55,184 nt of DNA, from contig JANXOM010000408.1 of NCBI GenBank assembly GCA_025353585.1, positions 1 to 55,184 of the forward strand. Direction: 5' to 3'. Position numbers and translations under genes: made by a program. Origin of the DNA: Deltaproteobacteria bacterium (GTDB lineage: Bacteria; Myxococcota_A; Polyangia; Haliangiales; Haliangiaceae). The notes under the pieces were generated by a model. That model was not told the DNA's origin, searched no databases, and saw only the letters and a program-made list of their open reading frames with translations. Below, in pieces: positions 30,265 through 42,918 of the stretch; the stretch's first letter is position 1; each line of letters opens with the position of its first letter.

Positions 30265-30328
30265 CGCCAAAACAGAATCAAGCTCACGAAATCGAAAGAT
30301 TTCAGGGAACACGATCCCCGTTTTGGCG
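30265..30328. other. Nested inverted repeats in the cdnL upstream region
   Basis: CGCCAAAAC (30265-30273) is inverted at 30320-30328 as GTTTTGGCG. Inside lies a 6-bp stem closed by a GAAA tetraloop (GAAATC-GAAA-GATTTC, 30288-30303). In RNA these would form a long arm capped by a stable tetraloop hairpin. The region is not coding in any frame I trust. Confidence 0.45.
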
Positions 30329-30331
30329 GGA

Positions 30332-30347
30332 TGGCCCCCGCATTGCT
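30332..30347 (+). promoter_or_regulatory. Sigma-54-type -24/-12 element upstream of cdnL
   Basis: TGGCCCCCGCATTGCT fits the consensus TGGCACG-N4-TTGCW at 10 of 12 defined positions, including the invariant GG and GC 12 bp apart. Transcription would start near 30358, giving a leader of about 22 nt with AGGAG at 30371-30375. Confidence 0.4.
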
Positions 30348-30380
30348 TCAGCGCGATGCGCCACTGCTCCAGGAGAACTG

Positions 30381-30866
<486 letters not shown>

Positions 30867-30924
30867 TCGCGGGCCCGGCGCCTGCACGAAATTTCAGAGA
30901 TTGATGTCGGTGGTTGCCACGTGC

Positions 30925-30930
30925 TACGCG
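30925..30930 (+). promoter_or_regulatory. Candidate -10 box for the macro-domain gene
   Basis: TACGCG, 7 nt before the ATG at 30938; the final base is G rather than T. Confidence 0.3.
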
Positions 30931-30937
30931 CACAGGC

Positions 30938-31447
30938 ATGCAGGTTCACGTAGCCAAGTCGGATCTCTGGTCGCTCCCCGTCGACGCGATCGTTAACCCG
31001 GCAAATTCCTTGGGGATCATGGGCGGCGGGATCGGCGGGACCCTGCGCCGCGAAGGCGGCAACATCATCCAGGAGGCGGCGATGGCCGCCGCGCCGATCG
31101 CGGTTGGCGCCGCCCTCGTGACGACGGCGGGCCAGCTGCCCGCGAAGAACATCATTCACGTCCCGACCATGGAAGAGCCGGGCATGAAGATCGGCGCCGA
31201 GAATGTCCGCCGCGCCGCCCGCGCCGCGCTGATCGCCGCGGACCGCAACGGCTTCAAGGTCATCGGTATCCCGGGGATCGGCACCGACCTCGGCGACGTG
31301 CCCGTCGACGAGGCCGCACGCGCCATCGTCGAAGAGGTCCGCGCCCACCGCCGCCCGTGCCCCGAGACCATCTACCTCGTGGATCAGAACGACGAGATGA
31401 TCGCCGCGCTCGAAGAGGCCCTGCGCAACGCGCAGGCGAACGTCTGA
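30938..31447 (+). CDS. Macro-domain protein
   Basis: 169-residue stand-alone macro domain. ADP-ribose-binding loops are visible: DAIVNPANSLGIMGGGIGG (about 15-33) and GIPGIGTDLGDVP (about 107-119). Such proteins hydrolyse O-acetyl-ADP-ribose or remove ADP-ribose from macromolecules. The catalytic Asn pattern (VNPAN) is kept. The next loop reads GGGIGGTLRREGG, a Gly-rich variant of the usual GGGGVDGAIHRAAG. ATG 30938 is preferred to the TTG at 30914. It lies between cdnL and the nuo operon with separate start signals; no ADP-ribosyltransferase is nearby. Confidence 0.9.
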   Translation: MQVHVAKSDLWSLPVDAIVNPANSLGIMGGGIGGTLRREGGNIIQEAAMAAAPIAVGAALVTTAGQLPAKNIIHVPTMEEPGMKIGAENVRRAARAALIAADRNGFKVIGIPGIGTDLGDVPVDEAARAIVEEVRAHRRPCPETIYLVDQNDEMIAALEEALRNAQANV

Positions 31448-31527
31448 GCGCGTACTCCCGCTCGGGATAACCGCCTGGCGAGGGTGATCTGCGCGGATCC
31501 ACCGCGGGCGAACGTTGCCGCCGTGCG

Positions 31528-31555
31528 TTGACCAACGTCGCGCAAATCCTATACT
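31528..31555 (+). promoter_or_regulatory. Sigma-70-type promoter of the nuo operon
   Basis: TTGACC (31528-31533) and TATACT (31550-31555) are separated by 16 bp, the best housekeeping promoter in the window. Transcription should begin near 31562-31565, at or next to the TTG start of nuoA. Confidence 0.65.
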
Positions 31556-31564
31556 CGCCTCGCT

Positions 31565-31938
31565 TTGCAGCTCCAGGCGTACATGCCAGCCGGTCTGGCC
31601 ATCGTGTTCGCGCTCGGCTTTTGCGGCCTGTTCACGGCGCTCGCCGTGCTCATCGGTCCCAAGGCCACGAACCCGGACAAGCTCAAACCGTTCGAGTGCG
31701 GCTCGGAGCCGATCGGCTCGCCGCGCGGACGGTACTCCGTCAAATTTTACCAGGTCGCGATCCTGTTCCTGGTGTTCGATATCGAGGCTGCCTTCATGTA
31801 CCCATGGGCGGTCCTCTACAACCAGCTCTCGCACGGCCCGACGGGTGCGGTCAGCGTCTTCGGCTTCGCCGAGATGATGCTGTTCGTCGCGATCCTCGTG
31901 GTCGCCCTCGCGTACGTGTGGCGAAAGAAGGCCATCGG

Positions 31939-31948
<10 letters not shown>
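31565..31948 (+). CDS. nuoA: NADH-quinone oxidoreductase subunit A
   Basis: 127-residue membrane subunit of respiratory complex I. Three membrane helices are separated by the conserved loop KLKPFECGSEPIGSPRGRYSVKFY, followed by the conserved FDIEAAFMYPWA. The TTG at 31565 is preferred: it lies 9 nt after the TATACT box and gives QAYMPAGLA, matching the usual short lead before YLP in NuoA. The ATG at 31583 is the alternative. First gene of the seven-gene nuo operon; it overlaps nuoB by 10 bp. Confidence 0.93.
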
Positions 31949-32490
<542 letters not shown>

Positions 32491-32505
32491 ACCAACGAGG
32501 TCGCG

Positions 32506-33083
32506 ATGTCACAAAAAGTCCTCGACGCCCTGACGGCCGCGCTACCCCACGCGGTCGACCGCACCGAATCCAGCCACGGCGACGAGGTCGCCTGGATCAA
32601 GCGCGAGTCACTCGTGCAGGTCGCCACGTACCTCCGCGATGACCCGGCGATGCTCTTCTGCTCGCCGGTCTTCTGCACGTGCATCGATCGCCTGGACTGG
32701 CACCCGGTGAAGGTCAACTCGATGGATCCGCCGCCGCCCAAGGCCTGGACCGAGGACCAACCGCGCTTCGAGGTCTGCTACCAGCTGCGCTCGATCAAGC
32801 ACCGCACGCGGATCCGTCTGAAGATCGCGGTGCCCGAGCACGACCCGCGCTGCCCGTCGCTGTCCGAGCTGTGGGCCGCGTTCAACTGGCAGGAGCGCGA
32901 GACGTTCGACATGTACGGCATCCGCTTCGATGGTCACCCCGACCTCCGCCGGATCTACCTGTACGAGGAGTTCGTCGGCTATCCGCTGCGCAAGGACTAT
33001 CCGAAAGAGAAGCGCCAGCCTCTCGTGCGCCGCGACGACCTGCCGATCAACCCGCTCAAGCGCGACGGAAGCGAAGGTCTCTG

Positions 33084-33084
<1 letters not shown>
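32506..33084 (+). CDS. nuoC: NADH-quinone oxidoreductase subunit C
   Basis: 192-residue peripheral-arm subunit of the 30-kDa family. It has the conserved stretch SLSELWAAFNWQERETFDMYGIRFDGHPDLRRIYL followed by YPLRKDYP. It is separate from NuoD, not fused as in Escherichia coli. The stop overlaps the nuoD start (TGATG). The middle insertion PPPPKAWTEDQPRFE is longer than in many relatives. Confidence 0.95.
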
Positions 33085-35958
<2,874 letters not shown>

Positions 35959-35959
<1 letters not shown>

Positions 35960-37200
35960 TGCTGTCGTCCCTCTATGAATGGCTGCCGAGCGGCTGGGCG
36001 GTCCTCGACTCGACGGCCGTGAAGTGGCTGTTCCTCGTCCTGATCCTCGTGATGCCGCTCGCGTCGCTGCTGACGTGGGCCGAGCGTCGGCAGTCGGCGA
36101 TGATGCAGGATCGCCTCGGTCCGAACCGCGCGAACATCGGCCCGGTCAAGCTCAAGGGTGTCCTGCACTTCGTCGCGGACGCGATCAAGATGATCTTCAA
36201 GGAGGACTTCATCCCCGCGAACGTCCACAAGGGCCTGTTCGCGCTCGCGCCCGTCCTGGCGCTCGCGCCCGTCCTCGTCGCGTTCGCGATCATCCCGTTC
36301 GGCCCGACCATCTTCCCGCACTCGTTCGGCAGCTCGCTCGACACCATCGCGCTCGCGCAGAACGCGCAGGACCCGGCGTTCACCGACTCGATCCGGATGC
36401 AGATCTTCCAGATCGACTTCGGTCTGATCTTCTACTTCGCGGTGCTCACGCTCGCGAACTACGGCGGCACGATTGCCGGCTGGGCGAGCTACAACAAGTG
36501 GGCGCTCCTCGGCGGCCTGCGCAGCTCCTCCCAGATGATGTCGTACGAGGTCGCGATGGGCATGTCGCTCATCGGCGCGTTCGTGATGGCCGGTAGCCTC
36601 GAGCCCGGCGCGATCGTCGCGAGCGGCGCCAGCGCGACGTTCTCCCCCGACCACATGATGGCGGCGAGCAACCCGGCCAACTGGCTGTGGCTGTGGCAGC
36701 CGGTCGGGCTCGTCCTCTTCGTCACCGCGGCGATCGCGGAGACCAAGCGTGCGCCGTTCGATATCCCCGAGGGCGAGCCGGAGATCATCGGTTACTTCGT
36801 CGAGTACTCCGGCATCCGCTGGGGCATGTTCTTCCTCGCGGAGTTCATCGAGATCGTCTTCATCTCGGCCGTCATAACGACGATCTTCTTCGGCGGGTAT
36901 CAGTTCCCGTTCCTCGATCCGGACGGCTTCCGGTTCGGCGGCGAGATGATGACCGTCGGCGTCAGCCACGTGCACGTCGGTGGTTGGTTCACCGCGCTGC
37001 CGCACGGCGTCGTCGTGCTGCTCCAGTTCGTCGCCTTCGGCGCGAAGGTCGTCCTGCTCTCGTGGTTCCAGCTGCTCGTTCGCTGGACGCTGCCGCGGTT
37101 CCGCGCCGATCAGCTGATGCACCTCGGGTGGAAGCTCCTGCTCCCGCTCGCGCTCGCCAACATCATGGTCACGGCGCTGATCAAGCTTCTGTTCATGTAA
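35959..37200 (+). CDS. nuoH: NADH-quinone oxidoreductase subunit H
   Basis: 413-residue membrane subunit at the junction of the two arms, lining the quinone entry channel. It has eight or more helices and the conserved loops AERRQSAMMQDRLGPNR, IDFGLIFYFAVLTL, and AETKRAPFDIPEGEPEIIGY. It is longer than the usual 330-350 residues, because of inserted segments around residues 115-140 and 205-235. The start overlaps the nuoG stop (TGATG). Confidence 0.95.
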
Positions 37201-37211
37201 AGGAGCGGCCC

Positions 37212-37922
37212 ATGTCCAACGTAGATCACGACGACAACCACGACGACGCAGCCTTTGCGGCCGGCGGCGGTCCCCGCGTCCTCTCGGTCAGCGTGGCCTC
37301 GCCGCGCGTGCGGACGATCCAGGTGGTGCGCCCGGGCCCGGCCGACGCGAGCTACCTGAACGCCACGTCGAAGGGCCTCGCCGTCACGCTGAAGCACTTC
37401 GCGCGGAACTTCTTCCTGCCGCTGCGCAGCAAGGAGTCGCGCGCAAAGGCCGGCGCGCCCGTCGACGAGAAGTGGAAGAACGAGATCGAGACGGTCCAGT
37501 ATCCGGAAGAGAAGGTCACGTACCCGGAGCGGTTCCGCGGCCTCCACCGCCTGACGCTGCGGGACGACGGCGCCGTGCGCTGCGTCGCGTGCATGTGCTG
37601 CCCGACGGTGTGTCCGGCGCACTGCATCACGATCGTCCCCGAGGAGAGCGACTCCAAGGGCGTCGAGAAGCGCCCGGCGATCTTCGAGATCGACGAGCTG
37701 CGCTGCATCGCATGTGGCCTCTGCGTCGAGGCGTGCCCGTGCGACGCGATCCGCATGGACACGGGCGAGCACGCGAAGCCGGTCGAGGACCGTTCGGACG
37801 CCATCGAGACCCTGCAGACGATGATGGCGCGCGGGGTCAAGTCGATCGCGAAGCAGGGGGGCGCCGGGCCGACCTGGCGCGAGACGGCCCCCGGCAAGCA
37901 CCCGCACGACTTCAATCGGTAG
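37212..37922 (+). CDS. nuoI: NADH-quinone oxidoreductase subunit I
   Basis: 236-residue ferredoxin-type subunit carrying clusters N6a and N6b. The two 4Fe-4S motifs are CVACMCCPTVCP and CIACGLCVEACP. A poorly conserved Asp/His-rich N-terminus of about 55 residues and an extended C-terminus make it longer than most. It has a clear AGGAG Shine-Dalgarno at 37201-37205, 6 nt from the ATG. Last nuo gene in this cluster; nuoJKLMN do not follow. Confidence 0.95.
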   Translation: MSNVDHDDNHDDAAFAAGGGPRVLSVSVASPRVRTIQVVRPGPADASYLNATSKGLAVTLKHFARNFFLPLRSKESRAKAGAPVDEKWKNEIETVQYPEEKVTYPERFRGLHRLTLRDDGAVRCVACMCCPTVCPAHCITIVPEESDSKGVEKRPAIFEIDELRCIACGLCVEACPCDAIRMDTGEHAKPVEDRSDAIETLQTMMARGVKSIAKQGGAGPTWRETAPGKHPHDFNR

Positions 37923-37934
37923 GTTCGCGCGCGG

Positions 37935-38794
37935 ATGGCGGACGCGTTCTGGGACGCGTTGGCGCCGAGTGAGGAGTTCGATCGCGACGACGAGGCCGTG
38001 AACCGCGCCCTGCGGTGGCGGGTGATCGAGTCACACCTCGCCGGCGTCGAGACGGTGCTCGACATCGGTGGCGGCACGGGTGCCTTCTCGATTCCGCTGG
38101 CGCAGCGCGGCTATCGCGTCACGCACGTCGACGGCTCGCGCGCGATGCTCGAGCGCGCGGCGGCGCGGGCGACGGAGGCCGGCGTGACGACGCTCGAGCT
38201 CGTCGAGGCGTCCGCGCTCGACCTGACACGCTTCGCGGACCGATCGTTCGATCTCGTGCTGAACCTGGACGGCGCGATCTCGTTCTCGGGCCGGACGGCG
38301 CGCCCGTGGTGATCGCCGAGTCTTGCCGCGTGACGCGCGGCGTCCTGATCGCGACGGTCAGCCACAAGGCGTGCGCCGTCCCGACGTGGATCCACTACAG
38401 CATGCGAGCGGCCGGTCGGATCCTGCCGGCCGTCCACGAGATGATGGCTACGGGTCGCTGGGACGTGGGCCAGTTTCCCGACAACGCGCTGCTCTATCCT
38501 GGCGTCTGCCGGTTCCCGCTGCTGCAGGCGTATACGGCGGACGAGCTCGCGCGAGCGGTGCGCGGCCATGGTCTCGAGGTGGTGACGGCGCGCGGGCTCG
38601 GCAGCCTGACGCATCTCCTGCTCCCGCATGCCGTGGCCGGTATCCCGCCCGCCGAGCTCGAGGCGCTGTGCGCGGCGTTCGACGCCGACATCTTGCCCGA
38701 CGGCCCCGGCTCGTTCCGACGCGCGGGCCTGCTCGCCGTGGCGCGCCGACCCCGAGCACGCAATGCGAAAAAAGGCGGCCGCAGCGACCTTTAA
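37935..38794 (+). pseudogene. SAM-dependent methyltransferase, interrupted by one frameshift
   Basis: From ATG 37935 the protein has a class I methyltransferase fold: motif I VLDIGGGTGAFSIPLA, then VTHVDGSRAMLERA and DLVLNLDGAISFSG. There the frame runs into a stop at 38312. One base later the sense continues as GPDGAPVVIAESCRVTRG and runs to 38794 with a normal C-terminal half (VPTWIHYSMRAAGRI, YPGVCRFPLLQAYTADEL). Adding one base to the GGGCC at 38288-38292 joins them into about 286 residues. Substrate is unknown; a ubiquinone/menaquinone-type or small-molecule enzyme is possible. The last codons lie inside the terminator hairpin of the opposing RNA gene. Confidence 0.75.
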
Positions 38795-38807
38795 GATCGC
38801 TGCGGCC
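38768..38807 (-). terminator. Intrinsic terminator of the 6S RNA gene
   Basis: A perfect 11-bp stem (38777-38787 with 38797-38807, 9-nt loop) is followed on the minus strand by GCC and then six T (38768-38773). It reads only from right to left. It overlaps the last codons of the plus-strand methyltransferase gene. Confidence 0.75.
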
Positions 38808-38812
38808 ATAAC

Positions 38813-38990
38813 GAGCACGACCATCCGACCGTGAGGCGGTCTATCCCCTACGCGTTGCGTAGGTGGGCTCCACGTAATCCTTCGGGCTTCCCGACGAGCG
38901 GGCGTGCACTCCCAGATCAGAGGCAGATCCCTAGATAGCTATTGTAGGAGACAGATTTGCCTCGGGTCTCGCATCGGACCGTCGGTGCTC
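38813..38990 (-). ncRNA. ssrS: 6S RNA
   Basis: A 178-nt RNA that should bind the housekeeping RNA polymerase holoenzyme by mimicking an open promoter. The ends pair: GAGCAC at 38990-38985 with GTGCTC at 38818-38813, then GAC/GTC and TCCGA/TCGGA, a closing stem with small loops. The apical hairpin and what follows (CCCGCTCGTCGGGAAGCCC) match the E. coli 6S segment CUCGGUCCGUCCGAGAAGCC in form. The 3' side has CACCTACGCAACGCGTAGGG, a 7-bp hairpin in the same place as the E. coli CACCUUGAACCAAGGGUUCAAGGG. Length, layout, promoter placement and terminator all agree. A covariance-model search was not possible, so the name rests on this manual comparison. Confidence 0.78.
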
Positions 38991-38997
38991 GATTGCT

Positions 38998-39026
38998 AGG
39001 CTAACGATCGCGTTCCAATCCGTCAA
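38998..39026 (-). promoter_or_regulatory. Promoter of the 6S RNA gene
   Basis: On the minus strand TTGACG (39026-39021) and TAGCCT (39003-38998) are spaced by 17 bp. The predicted first base, 38990, is the first base of the closing stem. Confidence 0.65.
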
Positions 39027-39078
39027 CGCGAAAACGGCGATGACGATCACTTTTGCCGCGCGCGCGAGATCGACGCGC

Positions 39079-39084
39079 TACGCT
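39079..39084 (+). promoter_or_regulatory. -10 box for kinase 3
   Basis: TACGCT, 9 nt before the ATG at 39094. It favours that start over the in-frame ATG at 39040. Confidence 0.45.
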
Positions 39085-39093
39085 GCGAACGGG

Positions 39094-40554
39094 ATGGGAG
39101 TGAAGCCTGCGGACGACTCCTGGCTGACGCCGGGGATGATGCTGCTCGACAAGTATCGAGTGGAGTCGGTCCTCGGTAAGGGCGGCATGGGGATCGTCGT
39201 GCGCGCGTACCACCCCGGCCTGGACGAACGGGTAGCCATCAAGATCTTGCGCGACGACGTCGCGGATCCCGAGGCGGCGCGCCGCTTCCTGCGCGAGGCG
39301 CAGGCGACCGTGCGGCTCAAGAGCGAGCACGTCGCGCGCGTGTCCGACGTCGGCACGACCGACGAGGGCATGTCGTACATGGTGATGGAGCTGCTCGAGG
39401 GCGGCGATATCGCGCAGATGCTCGAGACGCAGCGCTTCGACGCTCCGGATGCGGTGACGCTGGTGCTGCAAGCGTGCGTGGCGCTCGCCGAGGCGCACGC
39501 GCTCGGCATCGTGCACCGCGACATCAAGCCGGCGAACCTGTTCGTCATCCTGCGTGACGGACGCGCCCACGTGAAGGTCCTCGACTTCGGCATCTCGAAG
39601 GTCGCGGCGGGCATGGACGGCGCCGCGCTGACGCAGACGCAGTCGATGCTCGGGACGCCCGCGTACATGTCTCCGGAGCAGATGCGCTCGGCCCGCACGG
39701 TCGATCTGCGCAGCGACGTCTGGTCGATCGGCACCGTGCTGTACGAGATGATCGAGGGCGAGCTGCCCTTCTCCGCGGAGAACTTCTCCGAGATGGTGGT
39801 GAAGGTCTCGATCGACGCGCCCACGCCTCCCGTCGTGATGGAGCCTGCCCTCGCCGCGGTCGTGATGCGGTGTCTCGAGAAGTCGGCGGACGCGCGATAC
39901 GCCTCCACGCTCGAGCTCGCGCAGGCGCTCGCGCCCTTCGCCCGCGATGCCGCCGCCGCACGGACCGCGGTGGACGCGATCGCGCGCTACGCGGGCGCGA
40001 CGGTCGGTCCGCGCCGGCCGGTCTCGGCGCCGGCAGGCTCGGCCGCGTGGAGCGGACCGGCCGCAGACCCATCGGCGGCGGTGTGGACGGCGGACCTCGT
40101 CGACACCTACTCGTCGCGCTCGACGCTCCAGGCGGCGGCGAAGCGCAGGTGGGTGCTGCGCGGCGCCGTAGCGGCGGCCGTGCTCGGCGTCGGGATCGTG
40201 GTGATCGCGCTCGCGGCCGGCAGCCGCAGCAAGGCGCCCGTCGTCGAGGACGGCAAGATGGTCGTCGCGCCGGTCGTGCCGACCGCGCCAGCGGTCCCGT
40301 CCGCGTCGGAACGTAGCGCCGCGGCGGTGGTGACCCCGCCCGCGGGCACCGATGCCGGCAGCGCGGTCGCGGCCGATGTCGCGCCGCCGCCAGCGCCGGG
40401 CAAGGGCTCGGCGGCCACCAAGGCCGCGGGCAGTTCGCGCCATCCCACGACCATCCCGCATCCGCCAAAGATCCCCCCCGCAGGCAGCAGCGCCGATGCG
40501 TTCTCCACGCCCCACGCGCCCCCGCAAGTGGCGCCACGCCCCCGCCGGCCGTGA
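39094..40554 (+). CDS. Transmembrane Ser/Thr protein kinase 3
   Basis: 486-residue Hanks-type kinase. Kinase domain about 20-285: LGKGGMG loop, VAIK (Lys50), HRDIKPAN (141-148), DFG (164-166), SPEQ; all catalytic residues are intact. A linker of about 60 residues leads to one membrane helix (about 350-373, AVAAAVLGVGIVVIALAAG). An Ala/Pro/Ser-rich extracytoplasmic tail of about 110 residues has no recognised sensor domain. The gene diverges from the 6S RNA gene and converges on the CPBP gene. Confidence 0.9.
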   Translation: MGVKPADDSWLTPGMMLLDKYRVESVLGKGGMGIVVRAYHPGLDERVAIKILRDDVADPEAARRFLREAQATVRLKSEHVARVSDVGTTDEGMSYMVMELLEGGDIAQMLETQRFDAPDAVTLVLQACVALAEAHALGIVHRDIKPANLFVILRDGRAHVKVLDFGISKVAAGMDGAALTQTQSMLGTPAYMSPEQMRSARTVDLRSDVWSIGTVLYEMIEGELPFSAENFSEMVVKVSIDAPTPPVVMEPALAAVVMRCLEKSADARYASTLELAQALAPFARDAAAARTAVDAIARYAGATVGPRRPVSAPAGSAAWSGPAADPSAAVWTADLVDTYSSRSTLQAAAKRRWVLRGAVAAAVLGVGIVVIALAAGSRSKAPVVEDGKMVVAPVVPTAPAVPSASERSAAAVVTPPAGTDAGSAVAADVAPPPAPGKGSAATKAAGSSRHPTTIPHPPKIPPAGSSADAFSTPHAPPQVAPRPRRP

Positions 40555-40558
40555 CGCC

Positions 40559-40624
40559 GGGCTCGCCGTTCGACAACCGCGAGCACCGCTGAACGTCGCC
40601 ATCGCGGTGTCGCCGCGCGAGCCC
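40559..40624. terminator. Nested inverted repeats between kinase 3 and CPBP genes
   Basis: GGGCTCGC (40559-40566) pairs with GCGAGCCC (40617-40624), and inside it ACCGCGA (40576-40582) pairs with TCGCGGT (40602-40608). This fills the 74-bp gap between two convergent genes, so a bidirectional terminator role is likely. No T-run. Confidence 0.4.
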
Positions 40625-40628
40625 TGAC

Positions 40629-41417
<789 letters not shown>

Positions 41418-41419
41418 GG

Positions 41420-42898
41420 CTACGCCTTGGGCGGCTTCGGCGCCGGCGGCGGCGGCGCCAACAGCGCGCGCGCGGCCTCGCGCATCCGGCGACGCGTGAT
41501 CTCCTTGCCGAGCACCTCCATCGTCGGGAACAGATCCGGCGAGGTCGTGCGGCCGCTGATCGCCAGGCGCAGCAGCATGAAGGCGTGCTTCTTCTGCCAG
41601 CCGAGCCCGGCGAGCCACGCCGTCGACTCCTCCTCGAGCATCGCCACCGTGAAGCCCTCGCGCGTCTCGAAGCGCTCGACGAACGCGAGCAGCGCCGCCG
41701 CGACGTCCGCCGGCGCGACCTCGGGCACCGCCATCTCCGCGAGCACGGGCTTGTAGTCGAGATCGCCCGCGTACACGAAGTCGATCTTGCCAAAGGCGTC
41801 GTCGAGCTTCTTCATCCGCTTCTGCACGAGCGGCGCGACGCGCGCCAGCTGCTCGCGCGAGAAGCGCCAGGTGATGAGCGCGTCCGCGAGCTGCAGCGGC
41901 GTGAGCTCCTGGATGTACTTCTCGTTGAGCGAGCCGAGCTTGACGAGGTCGAAGACCGGCCCGTTGAGCGACGAGCGATCCCAGGTGAACACCTCGATCA
42001 TCTGGGCGAGCGTGAACTTCTCGGTGTCGTTGCCGAACGACCAGCCCATGTTCCCGAGGAAGTTGAGCAGCGCCGTCGGGAGGTAGCCGCAGTCCCGGTA
42101 GTAGTTGATGGAGACCGGGTTCTTGCGCTTGCTGATCTTCGACTTGTCCGAGTTGCGGAGGAGGCCGAGGTGATAGAAGCGCGGCTCCTCCCACCCGAAC
42201 GCCTTGTAGAGCATCACGTGCTTCGGCGTCGACGTGATCCACTCCTCGGCGCGGATCACGTGCGTGATCTCCATGAGGTGATCGTCGACGACGTTCGCGA
42301 GGTGGTACGTCGGGAAGCCGTCCGACTTGAGCAGGACCTGGTCGTCGACCTCGGCCGCGTCGATCTCGATCGGCTTCGCGCGCAGCTGATCGCGCACGAT
42401 GATCTTGCCGGTCAGCGGCATCTTGAGGCGGATCGTGTGCGGCTCGGTGGCCGCGCGCGCGGCGGCCACGGCCGGCTCGATCGCGCGGCACAGCCGGTCG
42501 TAGCCGATGTGCGCCCGCTTCTCGGCCTGCGCCTGCGCGCGCGCCTTCGCGAGCCGGTCTTCCGTGCAGAAGCACGGGTACGCCTCGCCCTTCGCCACGA
42601 GGATGGCGGCGTGCTCGCGGTAGTGCGCGGTCCGCTCGCTCTGCCGGTAGGGGCCGAACGGGCCGCCGACGTCGGGCCCCTCGTCCCAGGTGAGGCCGCA
42701 CCAGTGCAGCGCGTCGAAGATCATCTGCTCCGAGTCGCGGCGCGCCCGGGTCTGGTCCGTGTCCTCGATGCGGAGGACGAACGTGCCGCCCTGGCTCTTC
42801 GCGAACACGTAGTTGAAGAGGGCGACGTAGGCCGTCCCCACGTGGGGGTCACCGGTCGGCGAGGGGGCGATACGCACGCGCACGGGCCGCTCGGTCAT
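41420..42898 (-). CDS. gltX: Glutamyl-tRNA synthetase
   Basis: 492-residue class I aminoacyl-tRNA synthetase. The HIGH-type motif is [11 protein letters not shown] and the KMSKS-type motif is [32 protein letters not shown] and [10 protein letters not shown] are characteristic of GluRS. The ATG at 42898 is 7 nt from a TATACG box. Whether it also charges tRNA-Gln cannot be told here, since no GlnRS or gatCAB is in the window. Confidence 0.96.
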   Translation of the reverse strand: MTERPVRVRIAPSPTGDPHVGTAYVALFNYVFAKSQGGTFVLRIEDTDQTRARRDSEQMIFDALHWCGLTWDEGPDVGGPFGPYRQSERTAHYREHAAILVAKGEAYPCFCTEDRLAKARAQAQAEKRAHIGYDRLCRAIEPAVAAARAATEPHTIRLKMPLTGKIIVRDQLRAKPIEIDAAEVDDQVLLKSDGFPTYHLANVVDDHLMEITHVIRAEEWITSTPKHVMLYKAFGWEEPRFYHLGLLRNSDKSKISKRKNPVSINYYRDCGYLPTALLNFLGNMGWSFGNDTEKFTLAQMIEVFTWDRSSLNGPVFDLVKLGSLNEKYIQELTPLQLADALITWRFSREQLARVAPLVQKRMKKLDDAFGKIDFVYAGDLDYKPVLAEMAVPEVAPADVAAALLAFVERFETREGFTVAMLEEESTAWLAGLGWQKKHAFMLLRLAISGRTTSPDLFPTMEVLGKEITRRRMREAARALLAPPPPAPKPPKA

Positions 42899-42905
42899 GG
42901 CGCCG

Positions 42906-42913
42906 CGTATAGC
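42906..42913. promoter_or_regulatory. Shared bidirectional -10 region of gltX and the metzincin gene
   Basis: CGTATAGC contains TATACG on the minus strand (7 nt before gltX ATG 42898) and TATAGC on the plus strand (5 nt before GTG 42919). The two start codons are only 20 bp apart, so the same TATA must serve both directions. Confidence 0.5.
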
Positions 42914-42918
42914 ACGCC

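Noticed and set aside
30938..31447. Macro-domain protein as part of an ADP-ribosylation defence pair (DarTG-like)
   Set aside because: There is no ADP-ribosyltransferase partner; the neighbours are cdnL and nuoA.
38813..38990. tRNA, tmRNA, SRP RNA or RNase P RNA
   Set aside because: No T-loop (GGTTCGAATCC-like), no GGAAGGAAGCAG-type SRP loop and no RNase P core; the layout fits 6S RNA only.
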